Below are positions 35,400 to 45,561 of a stretch of DNA of 63,668 nucleotides, in pieces. The position numbers were made by a program, and so were the translations under genes. The notes under the pieces are model-generated. The model saw nothing but the letters and a program-made list of their open reading frames with translations. It made no database searches and was not told where the DNA came from. Location: assembly GCF_938002845.1 (NCBI RefSeq), contig NZ_CALKZP010000039.1, forward strand, positions 1 through 63,668, read 5' to 3'. Source of the stretch: an uncultured Campylobacter sp. Its GTDB lineage: Bacteria > Campylobacterota > Campylobacteria > Campylobacterales > Campylobacteraceae. The stretch's first letter is position 1. Every line of letters begins with the position of its first letter.

Positions 35400-35870
35400 C
35401 TACCAACGATAATGCGCGAAAGCTTTGTTGGCTTCCGCCATCTTGTAGGTATCTTCTTTCTTCTTAAATGAAGAGCCTTTAGAATTTGCAGCGTCCATAA
35501 GCTCGTAAGCCAGGCGCTCTATCATCGTGCGTTCGCTTCTTTTTCTCGCAAAAGAGATGATCCAGCGGATAGCCAAAGCCTGCTGGCGAGCCGGCCTAAC
35601 CTCGATCGGAACCTGGTAAGTAGCGCCGCCTACACGACGAGATTTTACCTCCATCAAAGGCTTAACGTTATCGATGGCATCGTTAAAAATTTCGATACCT
35701 TTCTTCTCACCACCTTTATTGTCGATGAAATTTAAGGCGCCGTACATAATATCGGTAGCGACACTCTTTTTGCCGTCGAACATAAGCGAATTAATAAATT
35801 TTGTGATTACTTTGCTGTCATAAATCGGATCAGGCATAACTTCCCTAACGGGAGCTTTTCTTCTTCTCAT
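35400..35870 (-). CDS. rpsG: Ribosomal protein S7
   Basis: A 156-residue S7, starting MRRRKAPVREVMPDPIYDSK. It nucleates assembly of the 30S head by binding the 3' major domain of 16S rRNA. Second gene of the str cluster, 69 bp after rpsL and 9 bp before fusA. Length is standard. Confidence 0.98.
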   Translation of the reverse strand: MRRRKAPVREVMPDPIYDSKVITKFINSLMFDGKKSVATDIMYGALNFIDNKGGEKKGIEIFNDAIDNVKPLMEVKSRRVGGATYQVPIEVRPARQQALAIRWIISFARKRSERTMIERLAYELMDAANSKGSSFKKKEDTYKMAEANKAFAHYRW

Positions 35871-35939
35871 TTTATTCCTTCAAATTTTAAAATTTTACTC
35901 AAACTCGGCAAAATCTAGTGCCGGTCTGTTTAGGCCAAA

Positions 35940-36314
35940 CTATTTTTTAGGTCGTTTAGCACCGTATTTTGATCTTGCAACGGTTCGTTTCGCAACGCCT
36001 GCAGTATCGAGCGCACCGCGGACGATGTGATATTTAACGCCCGGTAGGTCCTTTACGCGACCGCCGCGAACTAGCACGATGGAGTGCTCTTGTAGATTGT
36101 GACCTTCACCGCCGATATAGCTGATGACTTCAAATCCGCTAGTAAGCCTTACTTTGGCAACTTTACGAAGCGCAGAGTTTGGCTTTTTAGGGGTCGTGGT
36201 GTAGACCTTAGTGCAAACTCCTCTTCGTTGAGGGCAATTCTTTAGCGCCGGAGACTTCGATTTCTCGCTAAGCTTCTTGCGCTCTTTTCTGACCAATTGA
36301 TTTATGGTTGGCAC
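35940..36314 (-). CDS. rpsL: Ribosomal protein S12
   Basis: A 124-residue S12 of the decoding centre, starting MPTINQLVRKERKK. Lys in TTTPKKPNSALRK and in RVKDLPGVKYH, the two sites where streptomycin resistance arises, are both wild type. First gene of rpsL-rpsG-fusA, with a TATAAT 39 bases upstream. Confidence 0.98.
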   Translation of the reverse strand: MPTINQLVRKERKKLSEKSKSPALKNCPQRRGVCTKVYTTTPKKPNSALRKVAKVRLTSGFEVISYIGGEGHNLQEHSIVLVRGGRVKDLPGVKYHIVRGALDTAGVAKRTVARSKYGAKRPKK

Positions 36315-36352
36315 ATCTTTCCTTTCACAAAAATTTATTCAAAAAGATTTGG

Positions 36353-36358
36353 ATTATA
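36353..36358 (-). promoter_or_regulatory. -10 box of the rpsL-rpsG-fusA operon
   Basis: TATAAT on the minus strand, context CAAAGTATAATCC, upstream of rpsL and downstream of the DoxX gene. Confidence 0.65.
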
Positions 36359-36397
36359 CTTTGTTTAAACTTACAGAAACGTAAATTTAACTAAATT

Positions 36398-36787
36398 TTA
36401 ATCTCTAATCAGCACAAACTCTCCGCCGCCGCAGATCACTAGACAGATCGCAGCGGAAAGATATAGATATACAATTTCCAGCTCAAATCCGCCCACTCCG
36501 GTAAGCGCACCCAACGGAGTATGTAGGACGTATATTATCATGAGCACGTTTGCGATCACAAGCAGAGCGCCTATGCGGCAAAATACGCCTATGATTATCA
36601 TCGCGGGCGCCAGCACCTCGCCCACGTATGCGCCGTAGGCCACCAGATCCGGAATTCCTCTGGCTACCAGCATCGATTTTACGCCGTCTATGCCGTGAGT
36701 GAACTTAAAAATTCCGTGCATTAAAAGACAAACTCCAAGCCCCAACCTGACAAACAACAGACCGAAATTTATGTTGATCATATTCAT
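36398..36787 (-). CDS. DoxX family membrane protein
   Basis: A 129-residue protein with four transmembrane segments and the DoxX features: RLGLGVCLLMHGIFKF near the N-terminus and GEVLAPAMIIIG in the middle. DoxX proteins are small inner-membrane proteins linked in some bacteria to quinone or thiol redox stress, but the reaction here is not known. It lies between rpoC and rpsL with separate spacers on both sides. Its ATG (36787) follows AAAGGATG. Confidence 0.88.
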   Translation of the reverse strand: MNMININFGLLFVRLGLGVCLLMHGIFKFTHGIDGVKSMLVARGIPDLVAYGAYVGEVLAPAMIIIGVFCRIGALLVIANVLMIIYVLHTPLGALTGVGGFELEIVYLYLSAAICLVICGGGEFVLIRD

Positions 36788-36800
36788 GTTTCATCCTTTA

Positions 36801-36825
36801 AATTTAGGGCTTTTTGCCCTAAATT
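36801..36825. terminator. Hairpin at the rpoC stop codon
   Basis: Arms AATTTAGGGC and GCCCTAAATT around TTTTT. It includes part of the rpoC TAA. The T-run after it is on the plus strand only, so on the coding strand it is more likely a 3'-end-protecting or weak terminator hairpin. Confidence 0.5.
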
Positions 36826-39800
36826 ATTTTTTAAGTTTAACTTCCTTGTCTTTATACAGACCGGTTCCGACCGGAATTATGCGACCTAAAATTACGTTTT
36901 CTTTCAAGTCCTCTAATCGGTCAAATTTACCCGCGATACTAGCCTCGGTTAGAACCTTCGTAGTCTCTTGGAAGGACGCTGCCGAAATGACGCTATCACT
37001 TCCAACAGCCGCGCGAGTTACGCCCAGTAGCACAGACTCAGCAATCGCAGGCTCGCCACCAATTTTTATAATACGCTCGTTTTCTTCTCTAAATCTGCGG
37101 CGGCTAATCAGATCACCGACGATTAGCTGAGTATCGCCACTATCGACGATTCGGACCTGGCGGAGCATCTGTGATACGATGATCTCGATATGCTTATCGC
37201 TGATGACGACACCTTGAGAGCGGTAAACCTGTTGAATTTCGCTTATCAGATAGTAGTGCAGCGCCTTTTCGCCTAAAATTCTAAGCACGTCGTGCGAGCT
37301 GATAACTCCGTCGGTAAGTTTCTCGCCTGCGTGGACGAACTCGCCGTTTCGCACCTGGATCTGGCGGCTCTTATCGATTAGATACTCGGCGCTTGTTCCG
37401 TCCTCGCCCTCGATTACAATGCGCTCTTTTGCACGCAACGCCTTATCGAAGCGAACGGTGCCGTCGATGTCCGCGATAATCGCGGTATTTTTCGGACGGC
37501 GCGCCTCAAATAGCTCCGATACGCGCGGCAAACCGCCAGTGATATCTTTTGATTTCGCAGCAGCCTTCGGTGTTCTAGCCAAAATATCCGCAATCGCTAC
37601 CTGATCGCCCTTATTCGTAAAAATCGCGGTCTTCGGTCCTAGATTATATTTGATAGGCTCTCCCTTGCTAGGAGTAACGACGATGGCCGGTTTGACGCCC
37701 TGAGGCAGATACTCGTTGATGACCAAGCGGCTCTGGCCGGTAGTCTCGTCATATTGCTCCGTAGCGGTATATCCAGGCTCGATATCCTCAAAGCTAATCT
37801 TACCCTCGCACTCTGCGGCCACAGGGATGGAATACGGATCCCACTCGGCAATGATCAAGCGATCGTCTTTTTTAGGCTTAGCGATGAGATCTTCGCTTTT
37901 TACGACGCTATTATCATCATAGGTAATGACAGATTCGCGCGGTATGTAGTGGCGGATCGCCTCTCTGCCGTTTTCATCGGAGATGACTACGTACATACCC
38001 TTCTCGCTTACGACATGACCTTTTTTGATATCTCTTAGTCTCTCTAAATAATCGCCCTTTAGGATGAAATACTTAAGCGTACCATTTGCTCCCGCTTTGA
38101 TCTTTTGAGTTACCGGCTCGCCATCTTTTACGCGAAGTTCGCTGGCAAACGGAATTCGAGTAGGGATATTCCAGTCCTCTTTTATAACCTCTACTAAACT
38201 ATCATTTTCTCCAACGGTTTCGCCGTCTTTAAATACGATGTAGAATTTTCCCTCAACTTTACCGCTTACGCCAGCAAGCTCAGTAGGCTTAGCTAGATCG
38301 TGGCGTCGGATAGTATATTTAAATTCTTCCTTCTTGCCCTTTAGCGTGATATTCACATCATCGTGGGTTATATCGATGCTTACTTTGCCGGTAATCGGAG
38401 CTTTGATCTTAGGCTCGACCAAAAGCACCGCGGCGTTTCTGCGGTTCATTACGATATTTTTGCCGCCGTTTTCGTAGGTCTTTACGTTGTAATATCTGAT
38501 AAAGCCCTCTTTATCGGCGATTACTTGACGATCTTGCTGCTCGGTAGATGCGGTACCGCCGGCATGAAAGGTTCGTAGCGTAAGCTGCGTGCCTGGCTCG
38601 CCGATTGATTGCGCCGATATGATACCGACCGCTTCACCCGGTTTTACTAGCTTGCCCTCGCCCAAATTTACGCCGTAGCACTTCGCGCAAACCCCTTTTT
38701 CAGCCTTGCACGTAATAGGCGTGCGGATGCTTACGGATTTGATGCCGGCATCGACTATGGTGCGTACCTCATTAACGCCTAGAAGCGTGCCTTCGGTGAA
38801 TAAAATTTCATTCGACACCGGATCAATTACATCCGAGCTTAGCACCCTACCCATAATCCTATCGGCTAGGCTTTCTATTTGCGTTCCGTTTTCTACGATC
38901 TCAGTAACCTCGATACCCTCGTGCGTACCGCAGTCGTGCATTGTAACTCTGACGTTTTGCGCGACATCGATCAGCTTGCGCGTAAGATAGCCCGCGTTTG
39001 CGGTCTTAAGCGCAGTATCGGCAAGACCTTTACGCGCGCCGTGAGTCGAGATGAAGTACTCATTTACGTTTAGACCCTCTCTAAAATTTGAAGTGATCGG
39101 CGTTTCGATGATCGAGCCGTCGGGCTTACTCATCAGACCTCTCATACCCGCTAGCTGCTTGATCTGCTCCGCGCTACCTCGCGCGCCGCTATCGGCCATC
39201 ATATAAATAGAATTAAAGCCGTCCTTATCTTTCTCCATCATCTTCATCATCTCATCGGCTAGCTTCTTACTAGTGCTGGTCCAGATGTCAATCGTTTTAT
39301 TATAGCGCTCGCCGTCGGTTAGCAAGCCCGCGCCGTATTGGTTCTGAACCTCTCGCACCTGCTTTTTAGCCTCTTCTACAAGACCCGCTTTAGACTTCGG
39401 CACGATGATATCCGAAACGGAGATCGAAACACCCGCTTTGGTCGCGGATTCAAAGCCTAAGTTTTTAAGATTATCCAAAAATTCCGCGCTTATCTCAAGG
39501 CCGCCGTTTTTATAGACGTAATCGACAAGCTCGGCGATATCCTTTTTCTTCATAATCTTATTCCAAAGATGATCCGGAATAAAGCTAGGCAGGATCGATT
39601 TGATGATCAAGCGGCCCGCGGTCGTAAAGATAATGCGACGATCGATCATAGTTTTAATTTTAGCGTGGATATCTAGCGCGTTTGCCTCCACGGCAAGCAT
39701 TACCTCATCGACGTTTGCAAAAATTTTATTCGTTCCTTTTGCACCTGGCTTTTCCAAGCTTAGATAATAAATTCCTAAAACCATATCCTGGCTGGGCACT

Positions 39801-41338
39801 GCGACGGGCTTTCCGCTCGCAGGAAGCAAGATGTTCATCGAGCTAAGCATTAAAATTTTACATTCCGCGATCGCCTCTTGGCTAAGCGGCACGTGCACCG
39901 CCATCTGATCTCCGTCAAAGTCCGCGTTGAATGCGGCGCAGACTAGTGGATGCAGCCTGATCGCCTTGCCCTCGACGAGCACCGGATGAAACGCCTGAAT
40001 AGACATCTTATGAAGCGTCGGCGCGCGGTTTAGCATAACCGGGTGATCTTTAACGACCTCCTCCAAGCACTCCCAAACTTCATTGATCCTATTTTCAATC
40101 ATCTTTTTAGCCTGCTTAACGGTCGTAGCATAGCCCTTCTCTTGAAGGCGAGCGATTAGATGCGGCTTGAATAACTCAAGCGCCATCGTCTTAGGTAGAC
40201 CGCACTGATCCATGCGTAAATTTGGACCCACGACGATGACGGAGCGACCCGAAAAATCCACGCGCTTTCCGAGCAAATTTTGACGGAAGCGACCTTGTTT
40301 ACCTTTAATGATCTCGCTTAGAGATTTAAGCGGCCGCTTATTGGCGCCCTTCACGGCGTTGGCGCGACGTCCGTTGTCAAAAAGCGCATCCACCGCCTCT
40401 TGAAGCATTCGTTTTTCGTTGCGGATGATGATCTCGGGGGCGTCAAGCTCCATCAGCCTTTTAAGTCTAGAATTTCGATTTATGACGCGGCGGTATAGAT
40501 CATTTACGTCCGAAACCGCAAATTTTCCGCCCTCAAGGCTAACAAGCGGGCGCAGATCGGCAGGCAGCACGGGAAGATTTGTAATCATCATCCACTCGGG
40601 CTTATTGCCGGAATTTAAAAAGCTCTCGACGACCTTTAGACGCTTGACGATGGTTTTTTTCTTCGCTTCGGAGTTTGTATTTTCCATCTCCTGCTTAAGG
40701 GCGGATAAAATTTCGACCAAATCAAGCTCAGCTAGCATATCGCGGATTACCTGACCGCCCATTTTGGCGACGAAGCCCGTCTGCGAAAAGCGCTCTTTTA
40801 GGCTCTGATACTGCTCTTCGTTTAAAACGTCGTATTTCTCGACCTTTTTAGAATTTTCGTTGTCGTAAAATGCCTCGCCTGCACTTTCTACGATATACGC
40901 CTCGTAGTAAAGCACGCGCTCGAGATCTTTCATCTTGATGTTTAGCAACGTACCTATGCGGCTAGGCAAGGAATTTACGTACCAAATATGCGCCACCGGC
41001 GTTACCAGCTCGATATGCCCCATTCTAGTGCGGCGAACCTTCGAGCTCGTGATCTCGACGCCACATTTTTCGCACTTCCAGCCTTTGTAGCGCATCTTCT
41101 TATATTTTCCGCAGATGCACTCATAATCTCTTACTGGACCGAAAATTTTAGCGCAAAATAGACCGTCGCGTTCCGGCTTGAGCGTGCGGTAATTGATAGT
41201 TTCGGGCTTTTTGACCTCGCCGTGGCTCCAAGCCTTGATCTGCTCGGGACTAGCAAGCCTGATTGCAAACGCGTCGAAGTCGTGGACTCTGGCGTCCTCT
41301 TTTATTTCTATTCTTTCTAAATTTGAATTATCGCTCAT
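36824..41338 (-). CDS. rpoC: RNA polymerase beta' subunit
   Basis: A 1504-residue beta' subunit. The N-terminal zinc site has CICGKYKKMRYKGWKCEKC. The catalytic Mg-binding motif NADFDGDQMAVH is at about residue 470, and the second zinc region has CKAEKGVCAKCYG. The length matches Campylobacter beta' with its lineage insertions. It overlaps rpoB by 4 bp (ATGA). The rpoB and rpoC genes are separate here, unlike the fused rpoBC of Helicobacter and Wolinella. Confidence 0.99.
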   Translation of the reverse strand: MSDNSNLERIEIKEDARVHDFDAFAIRLASPEQIKAWSHGEVKKPETINYRTLKPERDGLFCAKIFGPVRDYECICGKYKKMRYKGWKCEKCGVEITSSKVRRTRMGHIELVTPVAHIWYVNSLPSRIGTLLNIKMKDLERVLYYEAYIVESAGEAFYDNENSKKVEKYDVLNEEQYQSLKERFSQTGFVAKMGGQVIRDMLAELDLVEILSALKQEMENTNSEAKKKTIVKRLKVVESFLNSGNKPEWMMITNLPVLPADLRPLVSLEGGKFAVSDVNDLYRRVINRNSRLKRLMELDAPEIIIRNEKRMLQEAVDALFDNGRRANAVKGANKRPLKSLSEIIKGKQGRFRQNLLGKRVDFSGRSVIVVGPNLRMDQCGLPKTMALELFKPHLIARLQEKGYATTVKQAKKMIENRINEVWECLEEVVKDHPVMLNRAPTLHKMSIQAFHPVLVEGKAIRLHPLVCAAFNADFDGDQMAVHVPLSQEAIAECKILMLSSMNILLPASGKPVAVPSQDMVLGIYYLSLEKPGAKGTNKIFANVDEVMLAVEANALDIHAKIKTMIDRRIIFTTAGRLIIKSILPSFIPDHLWNKIMKKKDIAELVDYVYKNGGLEISAEFLDNLKNLGFESATKAGVSISVSDIIVPKSKAGLVEEAKKQVREVQNQYGAGLLTDGERYNKTIDIWTSTSKKLADEMMKMMEKDKDGFNSIYMMADSGARGSAEQIKQLAGMRGLMSKPDGSIIETPITSNFREGLNVNEYFISTHGARKGLADTALKTANAGYLTRKLIDVAQNVRVTMHDCGTHEGIEVTEIVENGTQIESLADRIMGRVLSSDVIDPVSNEILFTEGTLLGVNEVRTIVDAGIKSVSIRTPITCKAEKGVCAKCYGVNLGEGKLVKPGEAVGIISAQSIGEPGTQLTLRTFHAGGTASTEQQDRQVIADKEGFIRYYNVKTYENGGKNIVMNRRNAAVLLVEPKIKAPITGKVSIDITHDDVNITLKGKKEEFKYTIRRHDLAKPTELAGVSGKVEGKFYIVFKDGETVGENDSLVEVIKEDWNIPTRIPFASELRVKDGEPVTQKIKAGANGTLKYFILKGDYLERLRDIKKGHVVSEKGMYVVISDENGREAIRHYIPRESVITYDDNSVVKSEDLIAKPKKDDRLIIAEWDPYSIPVAAECEGKISFEDIEPGYTATEQYDETTGQSRLVINEYLPQGVKPAIVVTPSKGEPIKYNLGPKTAIFTNKGDQVAIADILARTPKAAAKSKDITGGLPRVSELFEARRPKNTAIIADIDGTVRFDKALRAKERIVIEGEDGTSAEYLIDKSRQIQVRNGEFVHAGEKLTDGVISSHDVLRILGEKALHYYLISEIQQVYRSQGVVISDKHIEIIVSQMLRQVRIVDSGDTQLIVGDLISRRRFREENERIIKIGGEPAIAESVLLGVTRAAVGSDSVISAASFQETTKVLTEASIAGKFDRLEDLKENVILGRIIPVGTGLYKDKEVKLKK

Positions 41339-44300
41339 TTATTCTCTCCATTCTCGTAAATTTCAACGTCTAGAGCAAGCGATTTAAGCTCGTTTGTTAA
41401 AACAAAAAATGTCTCAGGAATTCCTGTAGACGGAACGTTTTCGCCTTTTGTCAGCGCCTTATACGCAGCCAAGCGTCCGTCGACGTCGTCGGATTTGATC
41501 GTTAGCATCTCGCGAAGCGTGTATGCCGCGCCGTATGCCTCCAGAGCCCAAACTTCCATCTCGCCGAATCTTTGACCGCCGAATAGCGCCTTGCCGCCGA
41601 CCGGCTGCTGCGTAACTAGGCTGTAAGGACCGGTGCTTCTTGCGTGAACCTTTTCGTCGACTAGGTGGTGCAGCTTGAGATAATACATGCAGCCCACGTT
41701 TACGCGCTCTTTGATCTTTTCGCCGGTGCGACCGTCGTAAAGCTCGGTCTTGCCGTCCTGATCGATGCCCGCCATTTCAAATAGCTTTTTGAAATCCTCC
41801 GGCACAATGCCTTCGAATATCGGAGCGGAAAATCTAACGCCCTTAGCCCAGTCTCTAGCGTATTTCAAAAGATCTTCGTCGCTGATCTTCTCAAGCGTTT
41901 TTTTAGCCTGCATTAGTTTGGAAACGCCTGCGATCTCAATCATTTTGGCGCGAAGGGTTTTTATCCATTCGCCCGTTTTCTCTTCTAAAATTTTAGCGAT
42001 CTGCTCGCCTAAGCGCCAACCCACAAGACCTAGGTGGCTCTCCATTATCTGACCGATATTCATACGGCTTGGAACGCCGAGAGGATTTAGCACGATATCC
42101 ACGCGCTGTCCGCTAGGCAGATACGGCATATCGACCTCAGGGACGATATTTGAAACGATACCCTTGTTTCCGTGGCGACCCGCCATCTTATCGCCCACTT
42201 TTAGCTTGCGCTTGGTAGCGATATAGACCTTTACGAGCTTAACGACGCCGCTTGGCAAGATATCGTCTTTTTCTAAAATTTCGATCTTTTCGTCATGCTC
42301 CTCTTTGAGCTTGCGCTTCTCGTTTTGGAAGTGGTTTTTTAGCTCTTCGTATTCCTTCTGAACAGCTTTAGAATAAGCCTTGACGAAGGAATTTAACGTA
42401 AAGCGGTTGGAGCTTTCAAGCTCCTCTTTTTTAACCTTATCGCCCTTTTTATAATCTTTTTTATTTAGGCTTTGATCGCTTTGCAAAGCGCTTTTAGAAA
42501 GTAGCGCCACTACCTTTAGCATCTCTTCGCGATCAAGCATCAAAAGCCTGTCGTGATGCTCCCTTTCGAGCTCAGTTTTTTCATCCTCATAGGCTTTGTT
42601 CGTGCGTGGATCCTTCTCGTAGCCCTTTTTGGTAAAAATTTTAACGTCGATCACCACGCCTTCCATCGAAGCGGTAGCGTAGAGAGATTTATTTACCACA
42701 TGTCCCGCCTTCTCGCCGAAGATCGCGCGCAAAAGCCTCTCTTCAGGCGTCGGCTTGACCTCGCCCTTCGGAGTTACCTTGCCTACTAGGATCATGCCAG
42801 GTTTGACGTGAGTACCAATCTTTACGATACCGCTATCATCGAGGTGGGTAAGCTCCTCCTCTTTGATATTAGGGATGTCGCGCGTGATCTCCTCCACGCC
42901 GTCTTTTAGCTCTCTAGCCTCGATCTCCTTTTCATAAACATGCACGCTGGTGTATTCGTCGGCACGAATCATCTTTTCGCTCATGACGACGGCGTCCTCA
43001 TAATTATAGCCATGCCACGGCATGAAAGCTATGAGGGCATTTTTGCCGATCGCGAGCTCGCCGCCGTCCATGCTAGGACCGTCGGCTATGATTTGACCTG
43101 CCTTTATCACGTCGCCTTTTCGCACAATAGGGCGCTGTGAAAAGGTAGTGTTTTGGTTAGTGCGTAAATTTTTCTCCATCGAGTAGTGATCGATAAACGG
43201 GCCTTTTTCATCTTCGCCCAAAATGAATATATTTTTATTATCGACCTTTTCTACGACGCCGTCGCGTTTAGCCTTGATCGCTTCCCACGAATCGCGCGCG
43301 ATGACCGCTTCCATACCCGTTCCGACGATAGGAGCGGTAGAGTGCAGAAGCGGCACGGCTTGGCGCTGCATGTTCGAGCCCATAAGCGCGCGGTTAGCAT
43401 CGTCGTGTTCCAAAAACGGAATCAGCGACGCCGCTACGCCCGCGACCATACCGGAGCAAAGATCTATCAGCGAAATATCCTCGCGTTTAGCCATGATGTT
43501 TTCGCCATCTTTTCTGACCTCTAAAAGCTCCTCTACGATATTGCCCTCTTCATCCAATTTAGCGGACGCAGGAGCGATTACGAGCCCCTCTTCCTGCGTA
43601 GCGGTAAGATAGACGATCTCGTCGGTTACCTTGCCGTTTACGACCTTTTTATACGGAGCCTCGACAAAGCCTAGATCATTTACCTTCGCATAGGTCGCTA
43701 AGGTATTTATCAGACCGATGTTTTGACCCTCCGGCGTCTCAATAGGGCAAATTCTACCGTAGTGCGTAGGATGGACGTCGCGCACCTCAAAACCTGCGCG
43801 CTCTTTAACTAAACCGCCCTCGCCCAGCGCAGATAGACGGCGCTTATGCGTGACCTCGCTAAGCGGGTTGGTCTGATCCATAAACTGGCTTAACTGGCCG
43901 CCGGTGAAAAATTCCATAAGCGTAGTGGTGATAATTTTAGGATTTACGAAATCATACGGCATAAGCTCCTCTAAATTGCCGCTAATGCCTGTAAATTTAT
44001 CCTTGATCGCCTTTTGAACCTTGATAAATCCAAGGTGCATCTCGTTTGCTAAAAGCTCGCCGATCGAGCGGATACGGCGATTGCCGAGATTATCGCGATC
44101 GTCGATGAAGCCGTCGCCATTTTTGACCCTGATTAGATATTTCGCGGTTTTGATGATATCTTCACTAGTTAGCACGGTTACGTACTCCGGCGCTTCGATG
44201 CCTAGTTTATGATTCATCTTCATGCGACCCACTTTGGTCAGATCGTAGCGCTCCGGATTGAAAAATAGATCGTTTACGAAGCTCTTTGCCGCTTCTTTTA

Positions 44301-45471
44301 CCACCGGCTCGCCGGGGCGCATTACTTTGTAAATTCTAATCGCAGCCAGATCGTTCTCGTCGTCTATGCCTTCGCTTTGCTGCAAGAGCTTAAGCGCGTC
44401 GGCGTCCTGGATGAAAGAATTTATGATAGAAGTATCTACGCCGCTAGCTAGGTCGTTGGCGATCGTAAATTTTTTCTCGGTGTTAGCGATCTTGGCTAAC
44501 TTGCCCTCATCAAGCGCGGTTAGTGAATCAAAAAGCACTTCGCCGCTGTTTTTATCGACGATGGCGCCCGCTAGGTAGCGCTCGGCTAAAATTTCAGCCG
44601 GATATTCGATTAGCTTTAGTCCGTCCTCCGCTAACTTCTCCGCTTTTTTGGATGTTAGGCGCTTGCTTGCTTGATGAAGCACCTCGCCCTTTTCGTTTAT
44701 AATGTCGTAATCGAGCCTGCCCGCGTATTCTTTCGGATCGAAATCGGTCAGGAATTTTCCTTTTTTGATATAGATTGTCTTAATAGGATAAAATAATTTT
44801 ATTATGTCTTGTTTTTTGTAACCGAGTGCGCGAAATAGGATCGTGATCGGAACCTTGCGTCTTTTATTTATGCGCACATATAGTACGTCTTTTACGTCGT
44901 ATTCGAAGTATAGCCAGCTGCCGCGATCCGGTATTATTTGAGCGGTGTAGATTAGTTTATTTAGAACCGTCGGGCTCTCTTCCTCTTTGAAGATTACGCC
45001 CGGGCTTCTGTGCAGCTGATTTACGACGACGCGCTCGACGCCGTTAATGATAAATGAAATTCTATCGGTCATTAGAGGAATGTCGCGAATAAATATATCT
45101 TGCTCTTTGATCTCTTTTACGCCGATTTTTTTACCCGTCTTTTCATCGCGCTCATGCACGAGCAGGCGGAGCTTCATCTTTAAATTTACCGAATAAGTAA
45201 GCCCTCTTTCCATGCATTCCCTGATCGAATACTTTGGCTTTGAAATTTCGCTACTTACATACTCGATACTTAGTCTATTCTGTGCATCGTGGATAGGAAA
45301 AATGGCTTTGAAAACCTTCTCTATGCCGCTTTCTCCACCCGAGTTATCAAGATTTAAAAAATGATCAAAACTTTTCTTTTGTAGTTGTAATAAATTCGGA
45401 ATTTCTATGTCTTTGGGAACCTTTGAAAAATCCACTCTAAGACGATTTCCTGAATATAGGCTGTTTAACAT
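41335..45471 (-). CDS. rpoB: RNA polymerase beta subunit
   Basis: A 1378-residue beta subunit. Start at ATG 45471 (MLNSLYSGNRLRVDF) because GAGGTAGTGG lies before it; an in-frame start 19 codons upstream has no ribosome site. The rifampicin region reads SQFMDQTNPLSEVTHKRRLS, with wild-type Asp, His and Ser at the usual resistance sites. It follows rplL after 90 bases that contain an attenuator-like hairpin, and runs directly into rpoC. Confidence 0.99.
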   Translation of the reverse strand: MLNSLYSGNRLRVDFSKVPKDIEIPNLLQLQKKSFDHFLNLDNSGGESGIEKVFKAIFPIHDAQNRLSIEYVSSEISKPKYSIRECMERGLTYSVNLKMKLRLLVHERDEKTGKKIGVKEIKEQDIFIRDIPLMTDRISFIINGVERVVVNQLHRSPGVIFKEEESPTVLNKLIYTAQIIPDRGSWLYFEYDVKDVLYVRINKRRKVPITILFRALGYKKQDIIKLFYPIKTIYIKKGKFLTDFDPKEYAGRLDYDIINEKGEVLHQASKRLTSKKAEKLAEDGLKLIEYPAEILAERYLAGAIVDKNSGEVLFDSLTALDEGKLAKIANTEKKFTIANDLASGVDTSIINSFIQDADALKLLQQSEGIDDENDLAAIRIYKVMRPGEPVVKEAAKSFVNDLFFNPERYDLTKVGRMKMNHKLGIEAPEYVTVLTSEDIIKTAKYLIRVKNGDGFIDDRDNLGNRRIRSIGELLANEMHLGFIKVQKAIKDKFTGISGNLEELMPYDFVNPKIITTTLMEFFTGGQLSQFMDQTNPLSEVTHKRRLSALGEGGLVKERAGFEVRDVHPTHYGRICPIETPEGQNIGLINTLATYAKVNDLGFVEAPYKKVVNGKVTDEIVYLTATQEEGLVIAPASAKLDEEGNIVEELLEVRKDGENIMAKREDISLIDLCSGMVAGVAASLIPFLEHDDANRALMGSNMQRQAVPLLHSTAPIVGTGMEAVIARDSWEAIKAKRDGVVEKVDNKNIFILGEDEKGPFIDHYSMEKNLRTNQNTTFSQRPIVRKGDVIKAGQIIADGPSMDGGELAIGKNALIAFMPWHGYNYEDAVVMSEKMIRADEYTSVHVYEKEIEARELKDGVEEITRDIPNIKEEELTHLDDSGIVKIGTHVKPGMILVGKVTPKGEVKPTPEERLLRAIFGEKAGHVVNKSLYATASMEGVVIDVKIFTKKGYEKDPRTNKAYEDEKTELEREHHDRLLMLDREEMLKVVALLSKSALQSDQSLNKKDYKKGDKVKKEELESSNRFTLNSFVKAYSKAVQKEYEELKNHFQNEKRKLKEEHDEKIEILEKDDILPSGVVKLVKVYIATKRKLKVGDKMAGRHGNKGIVSNIVPEVDMPYLPSGQRVDIVLNPLGVPSRMNIGQIMESHLGLVGWRLGEQIAKILEEKTGEWIKTLRAKMIEIAGVSKLMQAKKTLEKISDEDLLKYARDWAKGVRFSAPIFEGIVPEDFKKLFEMAGIDQDGKTELYDGRTGEKIKERVNVGCMYYLKLHHLVDEKVHARSTGPYSLVTQQPVGGKALFGGQRFGEMEVWALEAYGAAYTLREMLTIKSDDVDGRLAAYKALTKGENVPSTGIPETFFVLTNELKSLALDVEIYENGENK

Positions 45472-45505
45472 TCCACTACCTCGTAGTTGTATTTTAAAGA
45501 AAGAA

Positions 45506-45528
45506 GTGCCGATGCAACGCACCGGCAC
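45506..45528 (-). promoter_or_regulatory. Attenuator-like hairpin between rplL and rpoB
   Basis: On the coding strand, GTGCCGGTGC pairs with GCATCGGCAC (one G-U pair) around a 3-base loop, followed by TTCTTTCTTT. A partial terminator at this place is well known in E. coli, where it lowers rpoBC expression relative to the ribosomal proteins. Confidence 0.6.
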
Positions 45529-45561
45529 ACATTTGTATGCGAAATTTCAAAATTTCGCGAT

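Noticed and set aside
41338..41400. rpoB-rpoC fusion as in Helicobacter
   Set aside because: A TGA separates them and rpoC has its own ATG in the ATGA overlap.
36824..45471. Many open frames of 60-130 codons antisense to rpoC and rpoB
   Set aside because: They lie wholly inside strongly conserved genes, have no ribosome sites and are explained by the codon bias of the real frame.
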